64,000 bases of DNA from an uncultured bacterium (GTDB taxonomy: Bacteria > Fidelibacterota > Marinisomatia > Marinisomatales > Marinisomataceae): assembly GCA_905182795.1 (NCBI GenBank), contig CAJJCZ010000003.1, positions 1 through 64,000 on the forward strand, written 5' to 3'. The position numbers and the translations under genes were made by a program. Positions 8,045-17,312 of this stretch are shown one piece after another. The number at the start of each line of letters is the position of its first letter. Position 1 is the stretch's first letter. A model generated the notes under the pieces. That model ran no database searches. It saw only the letters and a list, made by a program, of their open reading frames with translations, and was not told the origin of the DNA.

Positions 8045-8578
8045 TTACATTGCTTTTGGTTGTTCAAAAATAGCCTGCATCGTCATTGCAAGCTTGGTAG
8101 GATTTTTTCTATATTTTTTTTGAATTAACTCAAGTGGTGTCTTTTTCTTTTTTATAACTTTTTGTACTTTACGATTCAATCGCGAGGATATACTATCTAA
8201 CTGTTGATCTTTTATTTTAATATCATCTAAATGTCGATCATCAATTACACTTAAATCATGCTTGCTATCAAAATGGTCTACAAATGTATTTTGAGTAGTA
8301 TGGTCATTCTTCTTGCGTAAGACTTCTTTGTTTGGCTTTGTTGCTTTAGGAAGTGCTGTAGATTTTTCGCTATCAATAATTAAATTATCTCCAAACGCTT
8401 TATTCAAGAAATCTATTACATTGATTTCTTGATTATTGGGTATCTGGGGACTACTCTTTACCCCTCTCTTAGCAGGGGCCTGTTTAGGAGCAAGTCGCTT
8501 AGCCTTCTTTTGATTGCTTCTATAGGCAGACCAAAGATAAAAACCTGCAATCGCCCCCCAATACAGTAATCCTTCCAA
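8045..8578 (-). CDS. Uncharacterised N-terminally anchored basic protein of the nfeD-floA operon
   Basis: A 177-residue protein I do not recognise. It has one hydrophobic segment at residues 3-19 (GLLYWGAIAGFYLWSAY) followed directly by a lysine/arginine-rich stretch, so it should be N-terminally membrane-anchored with a cytoplasmic body. The middle is polar and low in complexity; a basic patch (KVQKVIKKKKTPLELIQKK) precedes a short C-terminal helix. It begins 2 bases after the floA stop and ends 8 bases before adk. In Bacillus the small gene yqfB follows yqfA (floA), but I see no similarity. It could be a flotillin partner; this is inference from position only. Confidence 0.7.
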   Translation of the reverse strand: MEGLLYWGAIAGFYLWSAYRSNQKKAKRLAPKQAPAKRGVKSSPQIPNNQEINVIDFLNKAFGDNLIIDSEKSTALPKATKPNKEVLRKKNDHTTQNTFVDHFDSKHDLSVIDDRHLDDIKIKDQQLDSISSRLNRKVQKVIKKKKTPLELIQKKYRKNPTKLAMTMQAIFEQPKAM

Positions 8579-8580
8579 AC

Positions 8581-9549
8581 TTAGCCCTCTGATTCTTTTT
8601 TGGAGTCTTCTCCTGTGCCAGCAATAGACTGTCTCATGCTAGTATCAGAAGCAATGTTATCAAGCTTATAATAATCTAGAATTCCTAGATTACCCTCTCT
8701 AAATGCGTGGGCCATAGCTTTAGGCACTTCAGATTCTGCCTCAACAACTTTAGCTTTCATTTCTTGCTCTAGCGCTACCGCCATAGCTCTTCTAGTTTCT
8801 GCTTTTGCTTGCGCAACTCTTAAATCTGCTTCTGCTTGATCAGCTTGTAATTGGGCCCCAATATTTTTACCTACATCAATATCAGCAATATCAATTGAAA
8901 GTATTTCAAACGCCGTCCCTTGATTTAACCCTTTATCTAATACATTTTTAGAAATTGAGTCCGGGTTTTCTAATACTGCCTCATAAGATTCTTTTGAACC
9001 AATTGCACTTACAATTCCCTCTCCAACTCTTGCGATGATTGTATCTTCAGTTGCCCCTCCAACTAAGTTGGGGATATCTGTTCTGACTGTAACTCTTGCT
9101 CTGGCTCTTACTTCAATACCATCTTTTGATACAGCAGATAATTTTCCATCTACCGGAGCATCAATTACTTTTGGATACACACTTGTTTGTACTGCGGACA
9201 AAACATCACGCCCTGCCAAGTCAATGGCGGTTGCAATTTCGAAAGTCAGTTCAATACCTGCCTTTGCTGCAGCAATTAATGCAGCAACAACCTTATCTAC
9301 ATCTCCACCAGCCATATAATGGACCTCTAGGTCATCGCTTTCCATCATAATACCTGCTTTACGAGATGCAATTAATCCATTAACAATAAGACCTGGGGGA
9401 ACTCGCCTAAATCGCATCCCAATCAAATTAAAAATAGTGACATGACCACCTCCAATACTAAATATGGCTTGTAACCATAATCCTACTGGAACTACCCATA
9501 ACAATAATAAAATAAATACTACTAACGGTAAGGCAACATAAAGTCCCAT
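8581..9549 (-). CDS. floA: Flotillin-like protein FloA (SPFH/band 7 family)
   Basis: Organises functional membrane microdomains together with NfeD-type proteins. The 322-residue protein has an N-terminal membrane hairpin ([17 protein letters not shown]), the FloA-specific [10 protein letters not shown] and [21 protein letters not shown] blocks, the SPFH core ([28 protein letters not shown]) and an Ala/Glu-rich coiled-coil region ([21 protein letters not shown]). It is preceded by a strong AAAGGAGGAG ribosome site, which lies inside an 18-codon ORF whose TAA overlaps this ATG. Upstream lies nfeD, the classical partner. Confidence 0.93.
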   Translation of the reverse strand: MGLYVALPLVVFILLLLWVVPVGLWLQAIFSIGGGHVTIFNLIGMRFRRVPPGLIVNGLIASRKAGIMMESDDLEVHYMAGGDVDKVVAALIAAAKAGIELTFEIATAIDLAGRDVLSAVQTSVYPKVIDAPVDGKLSAVSKDGIEVRARARVTVRTDIPNLVGGATEDTIIARVGEGIVSAIGSKESYEAVLENPDSISKNVLDKGLNQGTAFEILSIDIADIDVGKNIGAQLQADQAEADLRVAQAKAETRRAMAVALEQEMKAKVVEAESEVPKAMAHAFREGNLGILDYYKLDNIASDTSMRQSIAGTGEDSKKESEG

Positions 9550-9605
9550 TACTCCTCCTTTTTTTGTCTAAAAATCTTGTACAATCTATTCATAAATCCT
9601 GACAT
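9549..9605 (-). CDS. Possible 18-residue small protein or leader between nfeD and floA
   Basis: An ATG four bases after the nfeD TAG opens a frame of 18 codons that encodes [18 protein letters not shown]. It ends in TAA overlapping the floA ATG (TAATG). The floA Shine-Dalgarno sequence (AAAGGAGGAG) forms its last codons, so ribosomes finishing this ORF would be placed on the floA start. The peptide is amphipathic and strongly basic. It may be a coupling leader, a tiny membrane-associated protein, or chance. Perfect stop-start packing on both sides argues that it is translated. Confidence 0.4.
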   Translation of the reverse strand: MSGFMNRLYKIFRQKKEE

Positions 9606-9609
9606 AATC

Positions 9610-10812
9610 CTACACCTTCCCTCTTTTTTTATAATTCTTTTTGAGAGTGCTCTTGTTAGAGTCTGTAGTAATAAATTTTTCTAAAAATTTTGATTTTAAT
9701 AAAAGATTGATGACCATAATTAGAGCTATAATTCCTCCAATAATTCCCCATGAAAATCCATCCATTGCTTGCGAATAAATTTCATCGCTTACGGGAACTC
9801 CAGGAATTAATAAGAGATATAGTCCATAAAATAAAACGCCAATCCCTGCTATACCAAAAAATCCAAATCCAGGAATTGCTATAAATTCTATCACCAGTAA
9901 TAGTAAGCCACTCATAATAATTAACAAGTCCATTGAAGAAGCTAATTGTGTCAAATATCCCGCCCCCAATGCCAATGTTAAACATATGATGCCAATAGTG
10001 CCTCCAATACCCCATCCAGCGCTATACAATTCAGAAATAATTCCAATAGTCCCAAAAGTAGTTAATAACGATGATATGGTAGGGTCTGTAAGGAAGCGAA
10101 CTAGGTCTTCAGACCAATTTTCATTTAAAGTAATAATATTATAGTTTTCTATGCCAAGGCTAGATAAGATTTCTTCTATTGATTCGCCTTTTCCATCAGC
10201 AATATTGTATTTCAATGCTAGCTCTGTAGTTAGTGTAATAAGCTTACCTTCTTTTCTTCCTTCTATATCATCAACTTTTAACGAATCTCCATCAATTACT
10301 AAAAATTCAAAACTTAATTCTTCGTCAACCATGCCTCGAGCAATATTAGAGTTTTTTCCTGTTTTTTCTGCAGTAGCAGCCATTTCTTCTCGCATGTAAC
10401 TTTGAGATTTTTCTGATTGTTTTGATCCTGTCATATCTACAACGCTAGTAGCCCCAATGGTCGCTCCATCTGTCATATAAATTTTATCACAAGATAAAGA
10501 AATTAGAGATCCAGCTGAAATCGCCCTACGATTAATAAAGGCTATAGTAGTCATATCTGTTCCTGATATCGCATCCTTAATTTGGGTAGCAGCATCAACA
10601 CGACCTCCAAAAGTATCAATATCAAAAATAATTAATTCGCTATTATCAGATTCTGCTATATTTATAGCGCGCTTCACAAAACTAGGGATTCCTAAGTCAA
10701 TTGTATCTTGTATAGGAACGATATAAATATTTTTTTTATTTTCTTGAGCTATACTAACTCCTAAGGTGAGTAATAAAATAAATAGCCCGATGTGTTTAAA
10801 TTTTGTTTTCAT
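9610..10812 (-). CDS. nfeD: NfeD-family membrane-bound ClpP-class serine protease
   Basis: A 400-residue long-form NfeD. A signal peptide (IGLFILLLTLGVSIAQ) leads into a ClpP-like protease domain with DTFGGRVDAATQI, RRAISAGSLISLSCD (catalytic Ser in AISAGS) and the TDGATIGA motif. About four membrane helices follow (residues 250-380), then a basic C-terminal tail. The short cytoplasmic OB-fold domain of many NfeD proteins appears absent or very reduced. The family cleaves membrane or secreted proteins and acts with flotillin-like proteins, consistent with floA just downstream. It is the first gene of the run and is divergent from the lpxL-like gene (28-base gap between starts). Confidence 0.87.
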   Translation of the reverse strand: MKTKFKHIGLFILLLTLGVSIAQENKKNIYIVPIQDTIDLGIPSFVKRAINIAESDNSELIIFDIDTFGGRVDAATQIKDAISGTDMTTIAFINRRAISAGSLISLSCDKIYMTDGATIGATSVVDMTGSKQSEKSQSYMREEMAATAEKTGKNSNIARGMVDEELSFEFLVIDGDSLKVDDIEGRKEGKLITLTTELALKYNIADGKGESIEEILSSLGIENYNIITLNENWSEDLVRFLTDPTISSLLTTFGTIGIISELYSAGWGIGGTIGIICLTLALGAGYLTQLASSMDLLIIMSGLLLLVIEFIAIPGFGFFGIAGIGVLFYGLYLLLIPGVPVSDEIYSQAMDGFSWGIIGGIIALIMVINLLLKSKFLEKFITTDSNKSTLKKNYKKRGKV

Positions 10813-10840
10813 TGCTACTACAAAGATTTACATTTACTTA

Positions 10841-11680
10841 ATGTATCTATTTTTGAAAGTGCTTTCATTTATTCTAAGAACTGTTCCAACATTCTTAAAT
10901 AAATTTACTTATAAATGCTTTTATAATCTACTATTCCATCTACTAAAATTAAGACGCAAAGTAGTATTAGATAATTTGAAAAAAGCATTCCCTGAAAAAT
11001 CTCAAGATTGGTATCATAAAATAACTTCTCAATGTTACAAATTTTATGCAGAAGATTTTTTAGAATTTCTATCTTTCCCTAGATACTTTGATAATGAAAA
11101 AATACAATTCAATAATCTTGAGGTCTTAGATGAAGCATTAGAAGAAAACAGAGGGGTTCTCTTTGTTGGTGGACACTTTGGATCTTTTGACAAGCTATTT
11201 TATAGTCTATCGCATAAAGGGTATCTTTTATGTGGAGTAGCATATAAACAGAATGATAGTGCTGCGGATAAATTTTTTAAACAAATTAGAGAAAAGTATA
11301 TGGAAAGACAGCTCTATAAGGGGGGTCCAGGCGCTGATCTTAAATCGGCGCTAAAAAACAATGAAATACTAGTCTTATTAAGTGACCAAGATGCTAGAGA
11401 GAAAGGAAAGTTTGTTAATTTTTTTAATATTTCTTCTTCTACTCCATCTGGAGCAGCTATATTGCACAAGCGAATAGGTGCACCTATTGTTTTCTTTTCT
11501 ATCACAAAGAGTGCTAATAAATATAGCGTAGACTTTATAAAAATAAATTCAGCTGGAACATTGGACACTAATGAAGTTGTTCAAGAATACACATTGGCAT
11601 TAGAAAGCACTATTAAACGAAATCCAGAACAATACTTTTGGTTTCATAAAAGATGGAAGACTAGCCCAAAAGTCATATGA
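10841..11680 (+). CDS. lpxL: LpxL/HtrB-family lipid A (lyso)phospholipid acyltransferase
   Basis: Transfers an acyl chain to the lipid A precursor or a related lysolipid. The 279-residue form starts at ATG 10841; longer frames would run into the divergent nfeD start. It has an N-terminal hydrophobic segment, RRKVVLDNLKKAFPEKS typical of LpxL, the catalytic HX4D in GGHFGSFD (H112, D117), LLSDQDAREKG, and the final WFHKRWKT motif. It forms a probable operon with tsaC (4-base ATGA overlap) and the DUF3108 gene. Assignment to the family is firm; the exact acceptor is not. Confidence 0.85.
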   Translation: MYLFLKVLSFILRTVPTFLNKFTYKCFYNLLFHLLKLRRKVVLDNLKKAFPEKSQDWYHKITSQCYKFYAEDFLEFLSFPRYFDNEKIQFNNLEVLDEALEENRGVLFVGGHFGSFDKLFYSLSHKGYLLCGVAYKQNDSAADKFFKQIREKYMERQLYKGGPGADLKSALKNNEILVLLSDQDAREKGKFVNFFNISSSTPSGAAILHKRIGAPIVFFSITKSANKYSVDFIKINSAGTLDTNEVVQEYTLALESTIKRNPEQYFWFHKRWKTSPKVI

Positions 11681-12243
11681 AAAGAATATCAATAGATCAT
11701 CCAGATGCTATTAATCATATATTGTTAGCGTTAAAAAATAATCAAGTTATTGCGTATCCAACAGATACGATTTACGGAATTGGAACAGATATAGATAATG
11801 ATCTTGGTATAAAAAAAATTAATCAGCTTAAAAATCGACAAGCGCCCATGAGTATTGTCGCTCATAGCCTTGATAGTCTATCTAATAAATTGATTATCCC
11901 GCCAAATATGAAAAATAAGATGAATACTATCATTAATAATGGAGATACATGTATAGTAGAATATAAATCAAATAGCTTTAATAGCTTAATTACTCAGAAT
12001 AATATGATTGGATTTCGTGTCCCTAATTATCCATTTTTAATAACACTATTATCTGAATATAATAAACCCATAACAACCACTAGCATAAATACTACTGGGC
12101 AAAAACCGATTAATGACCCAGATGAGATAGAAAAAATATTTGGCACCAACATAGATTTAATAGTAGACGGTGGTATCATTGAAAATAAACCTGCTTCAAA
12201 AATTTATATATTTGATAAAGATAATATTTCTCAAATTCGATAA
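11677..12243 (+). CDS. tsaC: Threonylcarbamoyl-AMP synthase, TsaC/YrdC-type
   Basis: Makes threonylcarbamoyl-AMP from threonine, bicarbonate and ATP for the t6A37 modification of ANN-decoding tRNAs. The 188-residue single YrdC domain shows VIAYPTDTIYGIGTD, KIYIFD and the conserved KNRQAPMSIVAH (usually KxRxxxxP), followed by GFRVPNYPF and TTSINTTGQKP. The Sua5 C-terminal domain is absent, so this is the short TsaC form. It starts inside the lpxL-like stop (ATGA) and ends 3 bases before the DUF3108 start. Confidence 0.9.
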   Translation: MKRISIDHPDAINHILLALKNNQVIAYPTDTIYGIGTDIDNDLGIKKINQLKNRQAPMSIVAHSLDSLSNKLIIPPNMKNKMNTIINNGDTCIVEYKSNSFNSLITQNNMIGFRVPNYPFLITLLSEYNKPITTTSINTTGQKPINDPDEIEKIFGTNIDLIVDGGIIENKPASKIYIFDKDNISQIR

Positions 12244-12246
12244 ATA

Positions 12247-12993
12247 ATGAAAAAAATTATTACACTTCTTTTTATGTCTTTTTTATTAGGACAAACGTCC
12301 TTAGAAAAATCTCCTTCGTTTATACCTGGAGAAGAGTATAGATATGATCTATTTGTTGATCTAATCAAAATTGGTCCTGATTTAATAAAGCTAGGTTCGG
12401 CTACGCTTAGTATAAAAAATATAGAAATAATTAATGGACAAGAAGCTTACCATTTAAATTTTTCAGTGAAGACTTCTAAGATAGGTGATGCTCTATACAA
12501 AATCAGAGACACAGTAGATGTGTGGGTTGATACTGAATCGCTACAACTGATTAAACAGGTTAAAAAATTGCGTGAAAGAAATATCCGACGTGAATCAACC
12601 ACTACAATTCAAGGAAATAAAGCTACCACTAATGGTAAAGAGTACACAATACCAGAAAATATATTTGATCCCTATGCACTAATAATGATTCTAAAAAATG
12701 AAAATATTTTAGAAAAAGAATCAAAAAAATTTACTACACTAGATGGTGGAAAGGTTAGAGAGATTGAGATCCAAAATATTGGAATGAAAACTATTCGTAC
12801 GCCTGCAGGTAAGTTTAAGGCCTATACATACAAACCTTTGCATAATGGTAAATCTGCATTAAAAAATAAAGGGGACATGCAGATATCATACGGGACTATC
12901 AATGGGAGGACTGCCCCTATTAAGATATCATTGAAATTGAGTAATGGGGTAATTGTTTTAAAGTTAAAAAAGTCTAAGGACATCATTAATTAG
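12247..12993 (+). CDS. DUF3108 domain exported protein
   Basis: A 248-residue protein with a signal peptide (IITLLFMSFLLGQ) followed by a beta-rich DUF3108 domain. Its features are FIPGEEYRYDLFVDLIKIG, KLGSATLSI, YKIRDTVDVWVDTESL, FDPYALIMILK and IRTPAGKFKAYTYKP. Family members are periplasmic or surface proteins of Gram-negative bacteria with no proven function. The C-terminal 30 bases overlap convergently with the end of rseP. It is third in the lpxL-like/tsaC operon. Confidence 0.78.
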   Translation: MKKIITLLFMSFLLGQTSLEKSPSFIPGEEYRYDLFVDLIKIGPDLIKLGSATLSIKNIEIINGQEAYHLNFSVKTSKIGDALYKIRDTVDVWVDTESLQLIKQVKKLRERNIRRESTTTIQGNKATTNGKEYTIPENIFDPYALIMILKNENILEKESKKFTTLDGGKVREIEIQNIGMKTIRTPAGKFKAYTYKPLHNGKSALKNKGDMQISYGTINGRTAPIKISLKLSNGVIVLKLKKSKDIIN

Positions 12994-14034
12994 CAGGAAT
13001 GCCATTAATGACAATAAGATAAACATCCCTACTGACTGAATACGCATTCTTGCTTTAACTGAAAGTTTTCTTCTCATCAATACTTCAATTAAAATGACTG
13101 CAATATGTCCGCCATCTAGCCCTGGGATTGGTAACATATTAATAAATGCTAAATTAACACTAATTAAAGCCATCAATAATAAAAATGGACTTAACCCAGC
13201 CTGTGCTGCATCTCCAGCCATTTGTCCAATCATAATAACACTACCCACTTCATCTTTAGAAACATTCCCTTGAAAAATCATTTTTAAAGAAGAGCTCATT
13301 AATACCATTGACCAAGCTGTACGATTATATCCATACTGGAAAGATTCGACAAGGCTGAGCTCTTTCACTTGCATATCTTTGGCGATGCCAATTAATCCAA
13401 TAGTTTGATCTACTCTACCTGCTTTAAAGTTGGGCCCAGATGATAATTTAATATTTTGCTGATAAGACTCACCGTCTCTCATAATTGTAATGGGTATTTC
13501 TTGGTTAGGATTTTTCTCTACTATACTTACAGCGGTTTTCCAATTTGTAACTTCAATATTATTAATTGAAATAATTTTGTCTCCGACTAATAAATTAGCA
13601 TCTTCAGCTGGTCCGCCAGGAGCAACAAAATCTATGACAGCATCTTGATTGGCGGGTACTGCATCTCCATCTAGAGCACCAATAGCGGAAAAGACAAAAA
13701 AAGCTAAAATAATATTCATAATAACGCCTGCACTTAAAACCCAAATCTTTTGTAAGGCACTTTTTGACTCTAACTCATCATCTGCGCCTTTAATCTCGGT
13801 ATCCATATTTTCATCAAGCATACCTTTAATTTTTACATAACCACCTAGTGGAAGCGCTCCGATAACAAAAACTGTATTAATATTTTTTGGTTTATATTTA
13901 TAAATAGTTGGAGGCATCCCAATTGAGAATTGCTCAACTGTTACTCCTACACTTCGTGCAGCTAGATAGTGACCAAGCTCATGTACAAAGACAATGACAC
14001 TAATAAGGATGATAAATGCAATTATATAGATCAT
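12964..14034 (-). CDS. rseP: RseP-type site-2 intramembrane metalloprotease
   Basis: Cleaves transmembrane substrates such as anti-sigma factors and leftover signal peptides in the inner membrane. The 356-residue protein has the zinc motif HELGH at residues 18-22, an FSIGMPP segment, a single PDZ domain (about 125-200; FVAPGGPAEDANLLVGDKIISIN), and the second active-site element MLPIPGLDGGH near the C-terminus. E. coli RseP has two PDZ domains; one is usual in many other lineages. It lies 4 bases after dxr, the common dxr-rseP order next to bamA/lpx genes, although here it is at the far end of the cluster. Its 3' end overlaps the DUF3108 gene by 30 bases. Confidence 0.93.
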   Translation of the reverse strand: MIYIIAFIILISVIVFVHELGHYLAARSVGVTVEQFSIGMPPTIYKYKPKNINTVFVIGALPLGGYVKIKGMLDENMDTEIKGADDELESKSALQKIWVLSAGVIMNIILAFFVFSAIGALDGDAVPANQDAVIDFVAPGGPAEDANLLVGDKIISINNIEVTNWKTAVSIVEKNPNQEIPITIMRDGESYQQNIKLSSGPNFKAGRVDQTIGLIGIAKDMQVKELSLVESFQYGYNRTAWSMVLMSSSLKMIFQGNVSKDEVGSVIMIGQMAGDAAQAGLSPFLLLMALISVNLAFINMLPIPGLDGGHIAVILIEVLMRRKLSVKARMRIQSVGMFILLSLMAFLLINDVLRLF

Positions 14035-14038
14035 AAAA

Positions 14039-15175
14039 TTAGACTAAATATAGTTTTATTTGTTCGTTTAATGTAAGTAAATCTTCTATAGGCGGGCTTG
14101 AATTATCTTCAAATTCATTTATTACTTTTTCTAGCGAGTTTACCATCTCTGTAAAAATAATTTTTTTATTTAAAAATTGATTAACAATATAGTCGTTTGC
14201 CATACTCATAATAGGTATCCTGTTACCTCCCTTTTCAATTAATTCATTCAATAATTCTAAGGCGGGATACCTTAAATAATCTGGTTTTAAAAATGTGAAC
14301 TGACCAATATCTGCAAAATTTAAACTACCGTAATCACTACGGATTCTTCCAGGAAAAGACATAGCATATTGTATAGGAATTTTCATATCTGGTATGCCAA
14401 GATGTGCTTTATAAGAATCATCTATAAATTGTACCATCGAATGTATGATAGACTCAGGATGAATAACAATTTCTATATCTTCCTTGCTAACATCAAATAA
14501 CCACATTGCTTCTACTAGCTCTAATCCCTTATTCATCATAGTAGCTGAATCAATTGATATTTTTTGTCCCATATTCCAATTGGGGTGCTTTAATGCTTCT
14601 TCCGGACTGATAGAATTAAATGTATTTAATTCTCTTTTTAAAAAAGGTCCTCCACTCCCAGTTAAAATAATTTTTTTGAGAACATTAGCTTGCTCACCAT
14701 GAAGGCATTGAAAAATAGCAGAATGCTCACTGTCTACTGGAATTAAATTAGCTGTATTCTCTTTTACTTTTGGCATAATAATATGCCCGCCTAACACCAA
14801 AGACTCTTTATTGCTAAGTGCTAATTCAATATTGTTATTAACTGTATTTAGAGTAGGAATTAAGCCATCTGTTCCTACAATCGCATTAATCACAAGATCT
14901 ATATCTTTATACTGTGATAATATATTAGAAGAATCTTCTCCAATAATTAAGTCAATATTATTTTTTTTACAAAAATCTTTAAGTGGATGATTGGCAGATA
15001 TTTTGTTAATACCAATTTTTTCAGGCATGAATTTTTTTGTTTGCTCAAAAAGCAAATCTGCATTGTGATTACAGGATAAAGATATTATTTCAAATTTATT
15101 CTGATTTTGATTAACAACTGATAAGCTTTGAGTCCCAACAGAACCAGTTGAACCAAATATTGCAATTCTTTTCAT
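14039..15175 (-). CDS. dxr: 1-deoxy-D-xylulose 5-phosphate reductoisomerase
   Basis: Second step of the MEP isoprenoid pathway: NADPH-dependent conversion of DXP to MEP. The 378-residue length is normal. Visible motifs are the NADPH-binding IFGSTGSVGTQSL at residues 5-17, ALSNKESLV, the metal/substrate site PVDSEHSAIFQ, GSGGPF, and HPNWNMGQKISIDSATMMNKGLE. It supplies isoprenoids to uppS in the same cluster; the ispD-ispF fusion and ispE lie at 33-35 kb. It is the penultimate gene of the envelope run, between lpxA and rseP. Confidence 0.96.
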   Translation of the reverse strand: MKRIAIFGSTGSVGTQSLSVVNQNQNKFEIISLSCNHNADLLFEQTKKFMPEKIGINKISANHPLKDFCKKNNIDLIIGEDSSNILSQYKDIDLVINAIVGTDGLIPTLNTVNNNIELALSNKESLVLGGHIIMPKVKENTANLIPVDSEHSAIFQCLHGEQANVLKKIILTGSGGPFLKRELNTFNSISPEEALKHPNWNMGQKISIDSATMMNKGLELVEAMWLFDVSKEDIEIVIHPESIIHSMVQFIDDSYKAHLGIPDMKIPIQYAMSFPGRIRSDYGSLNFADIGQFTFLKPDYLRYPALELLNELIEKGGNRIPIMSMANDYIVNQFLNKKIIFTEMVNSLEKVINEFEDNSSPPIEDLLTLNEQIKLYLV

Positions 15176-15185
15176 CGAAGCTATA

Positions 15186-15956
15186 TTAAATAATTCCTCT
15201 GTCGCTTTTTTCTATAAAATTAATAATTTCATCAATATGTTCATTGTTTTGAAATTCTTCTTTTATTTTTTTAAGCGAAATGGATGGGTTTAATTCTGAT
15301 CTAAAATAATAACGATAAGCTTTTTTAATTACTGACTTATCTTTATCGCTAAATCCTCTTCTAGATAAGCCTAGGGCATTAATTCCTGCGTATCGAAGGG
15401 GTTGTTTTCCTGCTAAAATATAAGGAGGAACATCTTGAACAACTTTTGAATTTGCTGCTAGCATTACATGTTTTCCAATTTTACAAAATTGATGCACATT
15501 GCTTACACCGCCTAGAATAGTCCAATCACCTATCTCAACATGCCCACCTAAAGCCACTAAATTTACTAGGATAGCATTATCTCCAACAATACAGTCATGT
15601 GCAACATGAACACCTGTCATTATTAGAACATCATCTCCGATAATAGTTACTCCCGTAGCGCTTGTTCCACGATTCAATGTAACAAATTCTCTAATCACTG
15701 TACGCTTTCCAATGACAAGCTTTGTTTTTTCACCACCAAATTTTTTATCCTGTGGTATAACTCCAATACTACTATTATGAACAATATTACATTCATCTCC
15801 AATCTCTGTATACTGACCAATAGTATTAAAATTACCTATAGTTACGTTGTTCCCAATGACAACATCATCTTCAATAACATTGTAGGCTCCTATGGTTACA
15901 TTGTTACCAATCTTGGCTGAATTTGCTATAATATTTGTTGGATGTATATTATTCAT
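15186..15956 (-). CDS. lpxA: UDP-N-acetylglucosamine acyltransferase LpxA
   Basis: First step of lipid A synthesis, transfer of a 3-hydroxyacyl chain from ACP to the UDP-sugar. The 256-residue left-handed beta-helix shows repeated hexapeptides (IGNNVTIG, IGDDVLI) and the catalytic His in HVAHDCIVGD. GGVSNVHQFCKIGKHVMLAA and the LRYAGINALGLSRRGFS helical C-terminal part are typical of LpxA. The acceptor could be UDP-GlcNAc or a 3-amino derivative (see the oxidoreductase next to lpxB). It lies 3 bases after fabZ. Confidence 0.95.
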   Translation of the reverse strand: MNNIHPTNIIANSAKIGNNVTIGAYNVIEDDVVIGNNVTIGNFNTIGQYTEIGDECNIVHNSSIGVIPQDKKFGGEKTKLVIGKRTVIREFVTLNRGTSATGVTIIGDDVLIMTGVHVAHDCIVGDNAILVNLVALGGHVEIGDWTILGGVSNVHQFCKIGKHVMLAANSKVVQDVPPYILAGKQPLRYAGINALGLSRRGFSDKDKSVIKKAYRYYFRSELNPSISLKKIKEEFQNNEHIDEIINFIEKSDRGII

Positions 15957-15959
15957 TCT

Positions 15960-16394
15960 CTACTCTTTGTCTACTATTGTGGCAAAAAATTCTGCCGAAG
16001 CTACCTTTTTATCTACTACAAAACATGAAGCGTTGAATTTAAAAGAACCTAATTTGTGCTGTAATAATTCTGCTTCAATATTTAGCTGATCTCCAGGAAT
16101 AACATTATCATATATTTTATAATTTAATACTTTTGACATAAATACTAACTTTTTAGAAGGATCTTCTATGAAATCTATCATAAGTAAACATGCTGACTGT
16201 GCAATAGATTCTAAAATTAATACACCCGGCATAATAGGTTTTGTAGGAAAATGTCCTTGAAAATAAGGTTCATTTATAGAAACATTCTTAAGAGTTTTGA
16301 TACTTTCTTTTTTTTGATGCTCCACGATACGGTCTACCATTAGAAATGGGTATCGATGAGGCATTACATCTAATATGTAGTTAATATCTTTCAT
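15960..16394 (-). CDS. fabZ: 3-hydroxyacyl-[ACP] dehydratase FabZ
   Basis: Dehydrates 3-hydroxyacyl-ACP in fatty acid elongation and competes with LpxA/LpxD for the same substrates, which explains its position. The 144-residue hot-dog protein has MPHRYPFLMVDRI, the catalytic GHFPTKPIMPGVLILESIAQ region (His and Glu) and a normal C-terminus. It is separate from lpxC (0-base gap), unlike the LpxC-FabZ fusion of many Bacteroidota. Confidence 0.95.
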   Translation of the reverse strand: MKDINYILDVMPHRYPFLMVDRIVEHQKKESIKTLKNVSINEPYFQGHFPTKPIMPGVLILESIAQSACLLMIDFIEDPSKKLVFMSKVLNYKIYDNVIPGDQLNIEAELLQHKLGSFKFNASCFVVDKKVASAEFFATIVDKE

Positions 16395-17312
16395 TTAAAA
16401 TTGATCCTTAAATTCTTTTCGTAATAGTTTTGCAAATTCAACATTGCCTTTATGCCCGCTTTTAATTGCGGTAATATGCCCTAAAATTGGCTTACCTAGT
16501 AGTGCAAGATCTCCTACTAAATCTAATGTTTTATGTCTTACGGGCTCATTCTTAAATCGTAAAATTTGTGATTTATACAAACCTCTAGTTCCTTCATAGA
16601 ATTTAATCCCAAATCTTTTTCTAAAGAATTTTACTTCTTTGTCGTTTATATCTGTATCTACAATAATGACAGCATTACCTAAATTGCCGCCCTTAATCAA
16701 GCCTTGTTTTTCTAAGCCTGCTACTTCACTTAATAAGCAAAATGTGCGCGCTGGTGCAATCTGTTTTTCATAGTTAGTATACATATTTTGTACAGAACTA
16801 TACTGTACATCTAGTGCATCTAAATCATATTGAATAGTAAACGTAGTTTTAAATCCATTATATGGTACAGCAACTACCTCTACATCTTTTTCTTCATCGG
16901 CATAAAAAACAGGTTTAGTAATTTTTAAAAAATTAACCTCAGAGTCTTGTTCAATAATTTGACCCTCATTTAACGCAGCAACAAAATCTTTTGCGCTACC
17001 ATCCATCACTGGAGGCTCTTTACTGTTAAGCTCAATTAGAAGGTTGTTAATACCCATACCTGCACATGCAGACATAACGTGTTCTGTAGTATGGACTCTT
17101 ACTCCATTTTCTTCAATGGTAGTTCCTCTGGTCAAATCTATCACATTGTCTATATCTGGTGTGACAATCTGATCATTTTGATCATTTCGCATAAACTTTA
17201 TACCAAAATTTTCTTCAGCTGGATGAAAGGTAAGAGTACTCTCTACTCCTGTATGTAATCCAATTCCTGTACAGGATACTGGGTGCTTAATTGTTTTTTG
17301 TTTTTGTATCAT
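16395..17312 (-). CDS. lpxC: UDP-3-O-acyl-N-acetylglucosamine deacetylase LpxC
   Basis: Zinc deacetylase that commits UDP-sugars to lipid A. The 305-residue protein has the N-terminal KHPVSCTGIGLHTG, the zinc ligand His in HTTEHVMSACAGMG, PPVMDGSA, and the second zinc site in RHKTLDLVGDL. The catalytic His is in IKSGHKGNVEF. It ends directly at the fabZ start and overlaps the 3' end of lpxD by 26 bases, a long same-strand overlap that implies tight coupling. Confidence 0.96.
   Translation of the reverse strand: MIQKQKTIKHPVSCTGIGLHTGVESTLTFHPAEENFGIKFMRNDQNDQIVTPDIDNVIDLTRGTTIEENGVRVHTTEHVMSACAGMGINNLLIELNSKEPPVMDGSAKDFVAALNEGQIIEQDSEVNFLKITKPVFYADEEKDVEVVAVPYNGFKTTFTIQYDLDALDVQYSSVQNMYTNYEKQIAPARTFCLLSEVAGLEKQGLIKGGNLGNAVIIVDTDINDKEVKFFRKRFGIKFYEGTRGLYKSQILRFKNEPVRHKTLDLVGDLALLGKPILGHITAIKSGHKGNVEFAKLLRKEFKDQF

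Noticed and set aside
10766..10840. Upstream extension of the lpxL-like gene
   Set aside because: It would run antisense over the nfeD signal peptide; ATG 10841 gives the normal acyltransferase N-terminus.
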